Below, piece after piece: positions 1 through 7,846 of a DNA stretch of 64,000 nt. This stretch comes from an uncultured Mycoplasmatota bacterium (GTDB lineage: Bacteria; Bacillota_I; Bacilli_A; RF39; UBA660), in contig URQZ01000004.1 of assembly GCA_900550255.1 (NCBI GenBank), positions 1-64,000 on the forward strand, read 5' to 3'. The number at the start of each line of letters is the position of its first letter. Within the stretch, counting starts at the first letter, position 1. The notes under the pieces are model-generated. The model saw only the letters and a list, made by a program, of their open reading frames with translations. It had not been told where the DNA came from and searched no databases. Made by a program: the position numbers and the translations under genes.

Positions 1-351
1 ATATAATAATATTTTATTTTTTAATTCTTTTTCTATCCAAAAATAGTCTTCTATTTCATATAAAAAAACGGTATTATGAACTATTAATTGCATATCTACT
101 TCATCTTCATAATAACTAAAGTATTCTATTTCTTCTTTTTTTAGTTCAAGAATAACACCATAATTATTATCTACATATACATTAATTTCATAATAGCCAT
201 TAATATTAATTTTATAAAATTCTTTTAGTGTTTTCAAAAGTTTACGAAAATATATTTCAAGTTTTTCTTTATCTTCAAAATCTATTTGATTTAAATATAT
301 TTTATTTAAAAAAATTATCATATTTATATCATCATTTACAATAATTTTCAC
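1..351 (-). CDS. Unknown protein, C-terminal end outside window
   Basis: An uninterrupted reading frame of 117 codons runs from a GTG at 351 off the left edge. The start is supported by an AGGTGAT ribosome-binding sequence seven or eight bases upstream, the form used by many genes in this window. The visible protein is rich in Asp, Glu, Asn, Tyr and Ile, with no signal peptide or membrane segment; a Tyr/Glu-rich section (around residues 80-95) precedes the edge. I do not recognise the family. It follows engB in the same direction with a short gap and could share its transcript. The frame is supported by its length, start signal and position; the function is unknown. Confidence 0.6.
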   Translation of the reverse strand, partial: MKIIVNDDINMIIFLNKIYLNQIDFEDKEKLEIYFRKLLKTLKEFYKININGYYEINVYVDNNYGVILELKKEEIEYFSYYEDEVDMQLIVHNTVFLYEIEDYFWIEKELKNKILLY

Positions 352-402
352 TTATAATCACCTAAATTATTCTATGTGATTTAATTAATAATGAGATATA
401 AA

Positions 403-984
403 TTAGATAATTCTTTCTATTTTTTCATGAACTGCTTGTTTTCCTGCTTTGGTAACGTTTGAAAAAACGATAAAATCATCTCCTACAACTAGATCTAATT
501 CTTGAAGGAGCATTGTTCTTTGGGTTTGATGTTTAGTAATTCCAACTTTATCTGATTTTGTAGCAATTATTGTTACAGGAATATTATAATGTTTTAAATA
601 TTCATACATAAGCATATCATCACTACTTGGTTTATGTCTAAAATCAATAAGCATAAAAACTTGTTTTAGATTTTCACGATTAGTTAAATAATCTTCCATC
701 ATCAAGCCAAATTTTTTCTTTTTACTTTTACTTAAATTAGCAAAGCCATATCCAGGAGCATCCACCAAATAAAAATCATCATTTATTAAATAAAAATTAA
801 TTGTTTGTGTTTTACCAGGATTTGATGATGTTCTAGCAAAGTTTTTTCTATTTATTAATGAATTAATAAAGCTACTTTTTCCAACATTAGAACGACCAAC
901 AAGTAAAAACTCTGGTTTATTATCTGTTGGATATTGACTACGTCTAACTGCACTTATAGTCAAATCAACACTATTTATTTTCAT
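403..984 (-). CDS. engB: Ribosome biogenesis GTP-binding protein EngB/YsxC
   Basis: Small TRAFAC-class GTPase needed for late assembly of the 50S ribosomal subunit. The 193-residue length is usual. The P-loop GRSNVGKS lies at residues 30-37, the G3 motif DAPGYG at 75-80 and the G4 motif TKSD at 142-145. The ATG start is preceded by GAGGTGAGG. In Bacillus this gene normally follows lonA or clpX, neither of which is present here; it stands between the left-edge unknown gene and the EF-P modification genes. Identification is firm from the motifs and length. Confidence 0.95.
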   Translation of the reverse strand: MKINSVDLTISAVRRSQYPTDNKPEFLLVGRSNVGKSSFINSLINRKNFARTSSNPGKTQTINFYLINDDFYLVDAPGYGFANLSKSKKKKFGLMMEDYLTNRENLKQVFMLIDFRHKPSSDDMLMYEYLKHYNIPVTIIATKSDKVGITKHQTQRTMLLQELDLVVGDDFIVFSNVTKAGKQAVHEKIERII

Positions 985-1062
985 TTACCTCACCTCAAAT
1001 TGTTTTAAGTAAATTTTTATCATACAATAAATTATATATTAAATTACATAAATTTGCAAATT

Positions 1063-2292
1063 CTATTTCTTCATTAAATTTTCTATAGCTTTTATTAATC
1101 CAAGTTTTCCATACTCATAAGTTAAACTTCCTTGTAAATATGCAATATAAGGTTCCCTTATAGGCCCATCACAAGAAAATTCGATCGATGATCCTTGTGT
1201 AAAACTACCTGATGCCATTATTACCTGATCATCATAGCCAGGCATATCAGAAGCCTCTATTTTTACAAAAGAGTCAATAGCAGATCCCATTTGAATTCCT
1301 TGAATAAATCTTATCAATAAATTTTTATCATTAAAGATAATACTTTGAACAATATCTGCCCTATCTTCATTATATTTAGGTTCAACTTCATACCCCAAAT
1401 TTTCCATTATACGACTAGATAAAACGGCTGTTTTTAAGGCACTACTAACAACACTAGGTGCCATATATAATCCCTGTAATATAGACTTATTCATATTTAA
1501 TGAAGGTCCTACTTCTTTTGCTTCTCCAGGTAAATTTAATCTTTCTGAACACAAATAAACTAAATCCTTTTTTCCAACAATATAAGCCCCATTAGGAGCA
1601 ATTCCACCACCTAAATTTTTTATTAAAGAACCAACAGCTATATCAGCCCCAACTTGAGTTGGTTCTAAATCACTAACAAATTCACAATAACAGTTATCCA
1701 CCATAATAATTACATCTTTGTCAATTTTTCTAATAAATTTTATAACTTTTTCCAAAGATTTTATTGTTATACTTTCTCTTGTAGAATAACCTCTTGATCT
1801 TTGAATTTCTATTAATTTTATTTTTTTATTACTAATAACTTCTTTAATTTTTTCATAATCAAAATCATTATTTTTAAGATCAATTTGTTCATAATTAATT
1901 CCAAAGGATTTCAATGAACTTTTATTTTCAGTAATACCTATTACTTGGTGTAATGTATCATAAGGAAGTCCTGTTATAGAAAGCATTGTATCATTTGGTC
2001 TTAAAAGAGCAAATAAAGCAACTGTTAAAGCATGAGATCCTGATATAAATTGACTTCTAACTAAAGCATCTTCTGTTTGAAATATATCAGCATAAATACT
2101 CTCTATTACATCACGTCCTATATCTCCATACCCATAACCTGTTGTTGTATTAAAATGGGCCTCAGATAATTGATTTTTTTGAAAAGCTTCCAATACTTTA
2201 GAACTATTAAATTCACATATTTCGTTTATTTTTTCAAATTGTTTTGAACATTCCTTTTCCGCTTTATTTACAATTTCAACTGCATTTTTCAT
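1063..2292 (-). CDS. ynbB: YnbB-type PLP enzyme (methionine gamma-lyase-like family)
   Basis: Fold-type I PLP protein of the family annotated as methionine gamma-lyase-like or aluminium-resistance protein. Landmarks: GYGYGDIGRD near residues 52-60, SGSHAL near 84-89, a cofactor-binding Asp in VDNCYCEF near 199, and the probable Schiff-base Lys in GSLIKNLGGG at 225. The start is taken at 2292 rather than the TTG one codon earlier because this ATG overlaps the stop of ymfI as TGATG, with GGAGGT upstream. In Bacillus subtilis ynbB was found genetically to be required for 5-aminopentanol modification of EF-P Lys32. Here it is translationally coupled to ymfI and two genes from efp, so a role in that modification, not methionine breakdown, is the better inference. 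Confidence 0.88.
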   Translation of the reverse strand: MKNAVEIVNKAEKECSKQFEKINEICEFNSSKVLEAFQKNQLSEAHFNTTTGYGYGDIGRDVIESIYADIFQTEDALVRSQFISGSHALTVALFALLRPNDTMLSITGLPYDTLHQVIGITENKSSLKSFGINYEQIDLKNNDFDYEKIKEVISNKKIKLIEIQRSRGYSTRESITIKSLEKVIKFIRKIDKDVIIMVDNCYCEFVSDLEPTQVGADIAVGSLIKNLGGGIAPNGAYIVGKKDLVYLCSERLNLPGEAKEVGPSLNMNKSILQGLYMAPSVVSSALKTAVLSSRIMENLGYEVEPKYNEDRADIVQSIIFNDKNLLIRFIQGIQMGSAIDSFVKIEASDMPGYDDQVIMASGSFTQGSSIEFSCDGPIREPYIAYLQGSLTYEYGKLGLIKAIENLMKK

Positions 2293-3029
2293 CAATACAT
2301 ACCTCCATCAACTCTAATTACCGAATTATTAATATAACTAGCATCATCACTAGCTAAAAAACAAACAACATGAGCAATTTCCTCTGGTTGTGCTATTCTC
2401 TTTAAAAAGATTTTTTCTTCTTCACTTTTTAAATATTCATCATCCAATCCAGAAAGTTCACTCTCTGTTCCTACCCAACCTGGTGCGACTGCATTTACAT
2501 TTATATATGGTGCATATTGTAAAGCTAAATTATGTGTTAAAGAAATAATCCCTGCTTTAGAAGCATCATAATCCAAACACATCGGATAGTTAGTATCTAT
2601 ACCATTAGTTGATGAAATATTTATAATTTTCCCTTTTTTATTTTTTAACATGTATTTTCCAACATACTTACTAACTAAAAAAGTACCAACTAAATTAATT
2701 TCTAAAGTTTTCATAAAATTATCTTTTGTTTTATCATCAAATAAAGTACTAATATCTATTCCAGCATTATTTACTAAAACATCAATTTGTCCAAACTTAT
2801 TAATAACTTCTTCAACCATTTTTTTAATTTCTTCTTCACTTTGAATATCACATTTAATAACTAAACTATTTACTTTATATTTTTTTATTTCATCTTGTAA
2901 TTTTAAAGCTTCTTCTTTACTTTTATTATAGTTTATAACAACATCATAACCTTTTTTAGCAAATTCTATAATACAACTTGCTCCTATACCCTTACTTGAA
3001 CCTGTAACTATTGCAACTTTTCTTTTCAT
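2292..3029 (-). CDS. ymfI: SDR reductase, probable EF-P 5-aminopentanone reductase YmfI
   Basis: Classical short-chain dehydrogenase/reductase of 245 residues: cofactor motif TGSSKGIG at 9-16, NNAG at 87-90, catalytic Ser near 140 and YxxxK at 154-158. By sequence alone it could be a FabG-type 3-oxoacyl-ACP reductase. The context argues for YmfI, which reduces the 5-aminopentanone intermediate on EF-P Lys32 to 5-aminopentanol: it starts 18 bases after efp and overlaps ynbB, a second gene of the pathway, by TGATG. No clear Shine-Dalgarno precedes the start, and a small terminator-like hairpin lies between it and efp, so its expression is probably lower than that of efp. Confidence 0.83.
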   Translation of the reverse strand: MKRKVAIVTGSSKGIGASCIIEFAKKGYDVVINYNKSKEEALKLQDEIKKYKVNSLVIKCDIQSEEEIKKMVEEVINKFGQIDVLVNNAGIDISTLFDDKTKDNFMKTLEINLVGTFLVSKYVGKYMLKNKKGKIINISSTNGIDTNYPMCLDYDASKAGIISLTHNLALQYAPYINVNAVAPGWVGTESELSGLDDEYLKSEEEKIFLKRIAQPEEIAHVVCFLASDDASYINNSVIRVDGGMY

Positions 3030-3035
3030 ATATAC

Positions 3036-3057
3036 ACAAAAAGAGCCTTAAGCTCTT
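3036..3057 (-). terminator. Short hairpin spanning the efp stop codon
   Basis: On the minus strand AAGAGC (3057-3052) pairs with GCTCTT (3046-3041) around a five-base loop holding the efp TAA, followed by a short T-run ending in GTG. The stem is only six pairs and the T-tract is brief, so it probably terminates only part of the transcripts before ymfI. It could act as an attenuator giving more efp than modification-enzyme mRNA; this is inference. Confidence 0.5.
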
Positions 3058-3605
3058 GATGAATACTTACCATCACTTGTAGTTACAAGAATTTTTTCAC
3101 CTTGTTCAATAAATAAAGGTACACGAACCAATAATCCTGTTTCAACATAAGCATCTTTTAATGCATTATTTGTTGTATTTCCTTTAACAGCAGGTTCTGT
3201 TTCAACTACAGTAAATTCAACTTTATCAGGTAAAACTAAACCAAGTAATTCTCCTTCATACATAATAACATCAACTAACATATTTTCGATTAAGTAGTTT
3301 TTGTCATCACCAACTTGATCTGCAGATAATTCTAATTGTTCATATGTTTCCATATTCATGAAGCAATAAGTATCACCTGTGTTATATAAATATTGAACAC
3401 TTGATCTATTAATATTAGCTTTTTCAAATTTTACATTTGTATTAAAAGTTCTTTCAATTGTTCCACCAGTTCTTAAATTTTTAAGTTTAGTTTTCATGAA
3501 GGCTGAACCTTTACCAGGTTTAACGTGTAAGAAATCTACAATTTGATAAATATTTCCTTCAATAATTAAAGTCATACCTGTTTTTATATCATTAACATTA
3601 ATCAT
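3048..3605 (-). CDS. efp: Translation elongation factor P
   Basis: EF-P relieves ribosome stalling at polyproline stretches by binding between the E and P sites. The 185-residue protein has the usual three beta-barrel domains. The modified loop reads KPGKGSAF, with the lysine at residue 32 exactly as in Bacillus subtilis, where it carries 5-aminopentanol. The C-terminal SDGKYSSRA is typical. The ATG follows GAGGTGAAAG. It lies between rpmG and ymfI-ynbB, so its apparent modification enzymes are directly downstream. The stop codon sits inside a short hairpin. Confidence 0.97.
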   Translation of the reverse strand: MINVNDIKTGMTLIIEGNIYQIVDFLHVKPGKGSAFMKTKLKNLRTGGTIERTFNTNVKFEKANINRSSVQYLYNTGDTYCFMNMETYEQLELSADQVGDDKNYLIENMLVDVIMYEGELLGLVLPDKVEFTVVETEPAVKGNTTNNALKDAYVETGLLVRVPLFIEQGEKILVTTSDGKYSSRA

Positions 3606-3625
3606 TTTCTTTCACCTCGATAAAA

Positions 3626-3793
3626 TTATTTTTCTTCTTTATGCATAGTATGTTTTTGACATCTAGAACAATATTTGTTTAATTCTAAACGTTCAGTAGT
3701 GTTTCTTTTGTTTTTTGATTTACGATAATTTTTTTCACCACATACAGGGCATTTTAAAGTTATATTTTCTCTTGCTTCTCCTTTTTTTGCCAT
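3626..3793 (-). CDS. rpmG: 50S ribosomal protein L33
   Basis: A 55-codon gene encoding a small basic protein with four cysteines in two CxxC pairs (CPVC near residues 15-18 and CSRC near 42-45), the zinc-binding form of L33. It starts [10 protein letters not shown] and contains the KNKRNT region typical of the family. The ATG follows GGAGGAAG, and a sigma-A-type promoter lies just upstream. It heads the probable transcript rpmG-efp-ymfI-ynbB. Identification is firm despite the size. Confidence 0.95.
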   Translation of the reverse strand: MAKKGEARENITLKCPVCGEKNYRKSKNKRNTTERLELNKYCSRCQKHTMHKEEK

Positions 3794-3825
3794 AAAACTT
3801 CCTCCTTTTTTTAAGCGCTAGATAT

Positions 3826-3854
3826 ATTATAGCAAAGATTTATAAAAAATCCAA
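3826..3854 (-). promoter_or_regulatory. Promoter for rpmG-efp
   Basis: On the minus strand TTGGAT (3854-3849) and TATAAT (3831-3826) are separated by exactly 17 bases, a good sigma-A match, a few tens of bases before the rpmG start. Confidence 0.7.
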
Positions 3855-3867
3855 ACTTTTTTTAATA

Positions 3868-5973
3868 TTAATTTGTTTTATATATTGAAAAATATGCATC
3901 ACTTACTTCTTTAGCTATTCTCTTATTAACTGTACTCTGATATGTACTACCTGTTTCAGAATAATAAATATCTGGTGAAATAACAGTAAATGTTACTTGT
4001 GGGTTATCATATGGGGCATATGCTACAAAAGTTGTTGTAACCGTTTCTTTATCAACTTTTCCATCCCCATCACTATCAATAAAACTTTGACTTGTTCCTG
4101 TTTTACCAGCTGGTTTATGTGATAAATCGATATAACCAGAACCTGTACCACCATATTCTAAAACTTGTTTAAATCCTTCTTTAACTCTATCTAAATATTC
4201 TTGTTTTGTATTAACATGGTTAAGTTCTTTGCTTTTATTTTCAAACATAGCTTTATTTAAATTACTATCACTTGAAGAATATACCCCCTTTAAAAGATAT
4301 GGTTTTAATCTTGAACCATTATTTGCAATTGTACTTATATATTGTGATAATTGAATTGGTGTATATGTATCATATTGTCCTATTGAAAAATCAAGTAATA
4401 AACCTCCAACTTTACTTTGTCCTTTATATCCTAAGCTTTCAATAGGTAAATCAATTTCTGTTTTAACACCAAGTCCAAATTCAGCAAATGTATTACGATA
4501 TTTTTCAAAAGCATCATTATTAACTTTAAATGGCGTATTATAAGTATAATTTAATCCAGCCACTTTCATAGCCGTATAAAATTGATAAACATTTGATGAT
4601 AATTTTAAAGCTGTTAAATCATTAATTGTTCCTAAGTTTTTCCATGAACATTTTTGTGGTGCACCAGCTAATTTAATACATGTATCGTATCTTTTTTCGC
4701 CTATTTGTAAATTACCAGTATTATATCCAACAATATGAGATGCTCCCTTTACAACAGATCCAACTACCACTGGCGATGTTGTAATTCCAGGTGTATAGTC
4801 ATAAACTTTATATTCTCCATTTTCTTCTTTTACTTGTTTTCCTGCCATTGCTAAAACTTCTCCGGTTTTAGGATCAGTAATAACAACAAAAGATCGATCG
4901 TAAAATTTAGTATTTGGTTCCTTTTTTGCTGCTACAACTTCTTTAGTTAAGATTTCTTCTACTTTTTTTTGAAGTTCAATATCAATTGTTAGGACAAGAT
5001 CACTTCCACGTTTTCCTTCTTTGGTTAAAACTTTTTCACCATTATCTAAAATTTCATATTCATTTTTTATTCCTTTTAAATAATCATCATATTGATATTC
5101 CAAATAACTAATTCCTACACGATCATTTAGTTTATATCCTTTTTTTAGATATTCTTTTTTTAAATCTGAAGGAATTCCACTTTCAGAATCACTAACACTT
5201 CCTAAAATAGCTCTAAAAGTATCTCCATATAAGTAAGTACGGTTCCAATCTAATCTTGTATTAAATCCCTTTAAATTATGGGCATTACTTGCTACATTAG
5301 CAAACTCTTCATCTGTTACATTATTTCTTTTTATAATTTTATCTGCATATGAATATCCTTTATTCATTAAGTAATATATATATGCAGCTTTTCGATCACG
5401 ATCGTTATATGCTGATAATTCTTCTTCTGTTATTCTTTCTAATTTAAGTTTTTCTATTTCATCAGCTGTTATTTTACGATATTCTAAATCTTGCCATTCT
5501 GATTTTTTTATTTTTTCACGTGCCTTATCTGGATTATTTTTAACCCAGAATTTGCGCAAATTATTATCGCTTAATTTTGAAAAATCTAAATCTATTAAAT
5601 CAGCCATTTTATAAGCAAGAGCAATTTCTTCTTTTGTGGTAACACCACTTTGTTTTTTATAATATATTTCTTTACTTGGTTCATTATCAACAATTAATTT
5701 TTTATTTCTATCATATATTCTACCACGTGGTGCGGTTGTTCCTTCGACTATGTTTTTATTTAAAATTTCTAATTTTTCTTTATAATAATTATTTTTTATT
5801 ATTTGAATATAAAATAAATTGATAAATAATATAATTATTATTAATGTTATTATTCCAATTAATATATTGTATCTTTTTTCGATTGTTTCTTTAATATCCT
5901 TGTATTTTTTATAGTAATTATATTTTAAATTCGTATTTTTGCGCGGATTAAATATTTTTTTCATAAAGATCAT
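3868..5973 (-). CDS. Class B penicillin-binding protein (PBP2-type transpeptidase)
   Basis: Membrane-anchored DD-transpeptidase that cross-links peptidoglycan during elongation or division. One membrane helix lies at about residues 38-59, followed by the PBP dimerisation domain beginning APRGRIYDRN. The catalytic triad motifs are SVVK at 406-409, SSN at 459-461 and KTG at 624-626. Right after KTG is an unusual Asp/Gly-rich loop, DSDGDGKVDKE, like a calcium-binding loop. The gene's first bases overlap the end of sod by 26 bases; an in-frame ATG three codons later is possible and neither has a strong ribosome-binding site. No ftsW or mre genes are nearby, so elongation versus division cannot be decided. 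Confidence 0.9.
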   Translation of the reverse strand: MIFMKKIFNPRKNTNLKYNYYKKYKDIKETIEKRYNILIGIITLIIIILFINLFYIQIIKNNYYKEKLEILNKNIVEGTTAPRGRIYDRNKKLIVDNEPSKEIYYKKQSGVTTKEEIALAYKMADLIDLDFSKLSDNNLRKFWVKNNPDKAREKIKKSEWQDLEYRKITADEIEKLKLERITEEELSAYNDRDRKAAYIYYLMNKGYSYADKIIKRNNVTDEEFANVASNAHNLKGFNTRLDWNRTYLYGDTFRAILGSVSDSESGIPSDLKKEYLKKGYKLNDRVGISYLEYQYDDYLKGIKNEYEILDNGEKVLTKEGKRGSDLVLTIDIELQKKVEEILTKEVVAAKKEPNTKFYDRSFVVITDPKTGEVLAMAGKQVKEENGEYKVYDYTPGITTSPVVVGSVVKGASHIVGYNTGNLQIGEKRYDTCIKLAGAPQKCSWKNLGTINDLTALKLSSNVYQFYTAMKVAGLNYTYNTPFKVNNDAFEKYRNTFAEFGLGVKTEIDLPIESLGYKGQSKVGGLLLDFSIGQYDTYTPIQLSQYISTIANNGSRLKPYLLKGVYSSSDSNLNKAMFENKSKELNHVNTKQEYLDRVKEGFKQVLEYGGTGSGYIDLSHKPAGKTGTSQSFIDSDGDGKVDKETVTTTFVAYAPYDNPQVTFTVISPDIYYSETGSTYQSTVNKRIAKEVSDAYFSIYKTN

Positions 5974-6553
5974 TTACTTTATTAAAGTCAACAATCTTTA
6001 AAAAAGCATCAATATATTCATTACGATTATTTTTATATTTTAAATAATAAGCATGTTCCCATAAATCTAGTGCTAATATAGGAATAAGTCCATAACTATA
6101 TGGAGTTTCTTGATTTGAAAAATTAAGAATTTCTAAATCTTTATTTTTATTTATAACTAAAAAGGTATACCCTGATCCAACTAATAATTGGGCCTGTTTT
6201 TTAAACTGACTTAAAAAATCTTCCATACTACCATATTTCTTAATTATGGCTCTTTTCAATTTATTGTCAGTTTCTAAACGCAATGGATTCATATTATTAA
6301 AATACAATTCATGGTTTAAAACGCCTCCTAAATTATATAAGATATCACCTCTTATTTTAATAGGAAACATATCTATATGATTAACTAGTTCTTCTTTTGT
6401 ATATTTATTATTATAAGAAACACTTTCAAGTAAATTATTTAGTTTATTTAAATAATTTAAATAATGTTTATTATAATGTATATAAACAGTATCAGAATCA
6501 ATATATGGTTCTAAAAAACTAGTATCATAGTTTAGAGGTTTTGCCTCATACAT
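5948..6553 (-). CDS. sodA: Superoxide dismutase (Fe/Mn family)
   Basis: Cytoplasmic enzyme that dismutates superoxide to hydrogen peroxide and oxygen. Metal ligands expected for the Fe/Mn family are present: His26 in IHYNKHY, His81 in LNHELYF, and Asp163 and His167 in DLWEHAYY. The length of 201 residues is normal. The glycine-rich GGxHxNH region is altered to GGVLNHELYF, so the sequence is divergent. Start ATG follows GAGGGTGAT. It lies upstream of the PBP gene and overlaps it. Metal specificity cannot be read from the sequence. Confidence 0.9.
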   Translation of the reverse strand: MYEAKPLNYDTSFLEPYIDSDTVYIHYNKHYLNYLNKLNNLLESVSYNNKYTKEELVNHIDMFPIKIRGDILYNLGGVLNHELYFNNMNPLRLETDNKLKRAIIKKYGSMEDFLSQFKKQAQLLVGSGYTFLVINKNKDLEILNFSNQETPYSYGLIPILALDLWEHAYYLKYKNNRNEYIDAFLKIVDFNKVNDLYEKNI

Positions 6554-6637
6554 AAAATCACCCTCTTTAGTTAATTTTATTATAAATAACTTACATTATT
6601 CTAAGTATCCAACATATATTAAATAGAGGTGGATACA

Positions 6638-6901
6638 TTGATTGAAAAATTAATTGAAAAATATGTAAGTAAAATTGATAAAAAAGATATTATCAAATTT
6701 GCCGAAGAAAATAATGTTACATTAAATCAAAATGAAGTAGATTTGATTTATGATAATATTAAACTACACTGGAAGCAAATAATTTTTAATGATCACAATA
6801 TAGTTCTTGAAAAGATTAAAAATAAAATTAGTAGTTCTACATATAGAAAAATTGAAGAATTAATTGTTTTATATAAAGAAAAGTATAAAAACTACTTATA
6901 A
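6638..6901 (+). CDS. DUF2624/YqfT-like small protein
   Basis: A helical protein of 87 residues. The longest frame begins at a GTG at 6629, but that GTG lies inside the likely ribosome-binding sequence AGAGGTGG (6625-6632); the TTG at 6638 is properly spaced and gives MIEKLIEKY, so I place the start there. Length, the charged KIxxxDIIxFAxxNNV region and linkage to nfo fit the YqfT/DUF2624 family, which sits beside nfo (yqfS) in Bacillus. Here it is convergent with nfo and overlaps it by 10 bases instead of following it. Function is unknown. Confidence 0.7.
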   Translation: MIEKLIEKYVSKIDKKDIIKFAEENNVTLNQNEVDLIYDNIKLHWKQIIFNDHNIVLEKIKNKISSSTYRKIEELIVLYKEKYKNYL

Positions 6902-7794
6902 AAATTTACTATATCTTTTATTAGATCAGGATTAAATTTTCTCTTTCTTATCATTTCAATTTCAAATTTATATGGTGGATAAGTTTTTTTATCTTCAAGT
7001 GTTATATAAGGTGTTTCTAATATTTTAGGAAGACCTTTTAATTTTGGATGATATATTATCTTAATAAGATTATCAAAACCAATTTTTCCAATTCCTATGT
7101 TTTCATGACGATCTTTATGAGCGCCACACTCATTTTTACTATCATTTATATGAAGACAAGCAAGCTTATCAAGACCTATTATACTATCAAATTCGTCCAA
7201 AACTTTGTCGAAATTTTCTAAATCATAACCAGCATCACTAATATGACATGTATCTAAACACACTTTTATTTTATCATTAATTTCAACACCATCAATAATT
7301 TTTTTTAATTGCTGAAAATTTATACCTAATTCACTACCTTTTCCGGCCATAGTTTCTAAACAAATATTCACTTTTGTATCATTATCTAAAACTTGATTTA
7401 GAGCAAAAATAATATTTTTTAGGCCAACTTCTTCTCCAAGACCAACATGACTTCCTGGATGAAGAACAAGATTTTTTATTCCTAAAAGTTCTACTCTTTT
7501 TATTTCTTGCTTTAAAAAATTAATGGCAAAGTCATAATTTTTAGAATCATTAGCTAGATTGATAATGTATGGAGCATGAACAATGACATTATCTTTATTT
7601 ATTCCAGATTTTATCATAAGTTCATTTGCTTCTTTTGTTATATCTAAATCTATTTCTGAACGATTAGTATTTTGAGGAGCTCCTGTATAAAACATAAATG
7701 TATTTGCATTATAACTAAGTGCCTCTTTCACACTACCTAAGAGTTGTGTATCTTTTTTAAATGATACGTGTGATCCAATAATTATTTCTTCCAT
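6892..7794 (-). CDS. nfo: Endonuclease IV (AP endonuclease)
   Basis: Zinc-dependent AP endonuclease of base-excision repair, cutting 5' to abasic sites. The TIM-barrel motifs are all present: GSHVSF near residue 7, HPGSHVG near 112, ETMAGKGSELG near 147, LDTCHISDAGYD near 180 and the H/D cluster around CLHINDSKNECGAHKDRHENIG near 213-234. Length 300 is slightly above the usual 280-297. Start ATG follows TAGGTGATAAT. The 3' end overlaps the convergent DUF2624 gene. It pairs functionally with fpg at 53310-54131. Confidence 0.96.
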   Translation of the reverse strand: MEEIIIGSHVSFKKDTQLLGSVKEALSYNANTFMFYTGAPQNTNRSEIDLDITKEANELMIKSGINKDNVIVHAPYIINLANDSKNYDFAINFLKQEIKRVELLGIKNLVLHPGSHVGLGEEVGLKNIIFALNQVLDNDTKVNICLETMAGKGSELGINFQQLKKIIDGVEINDKIKVCLDTCHISDAGYDLENFDKVLDEFDSIIGLDKLACLHINDSKNECGAHKDRHENIGIGKIGFDNLIKIIYHPKLKGLPKILETPYITLEDKKTYPPYKFEIEMIRKRKFNPDLIKDIVNFYK

Positions 7795-7846
7795 ATTATC
7801 ACCTACTCTTTAGTATTATACCATTATAATTTTATTTATAAAATAA

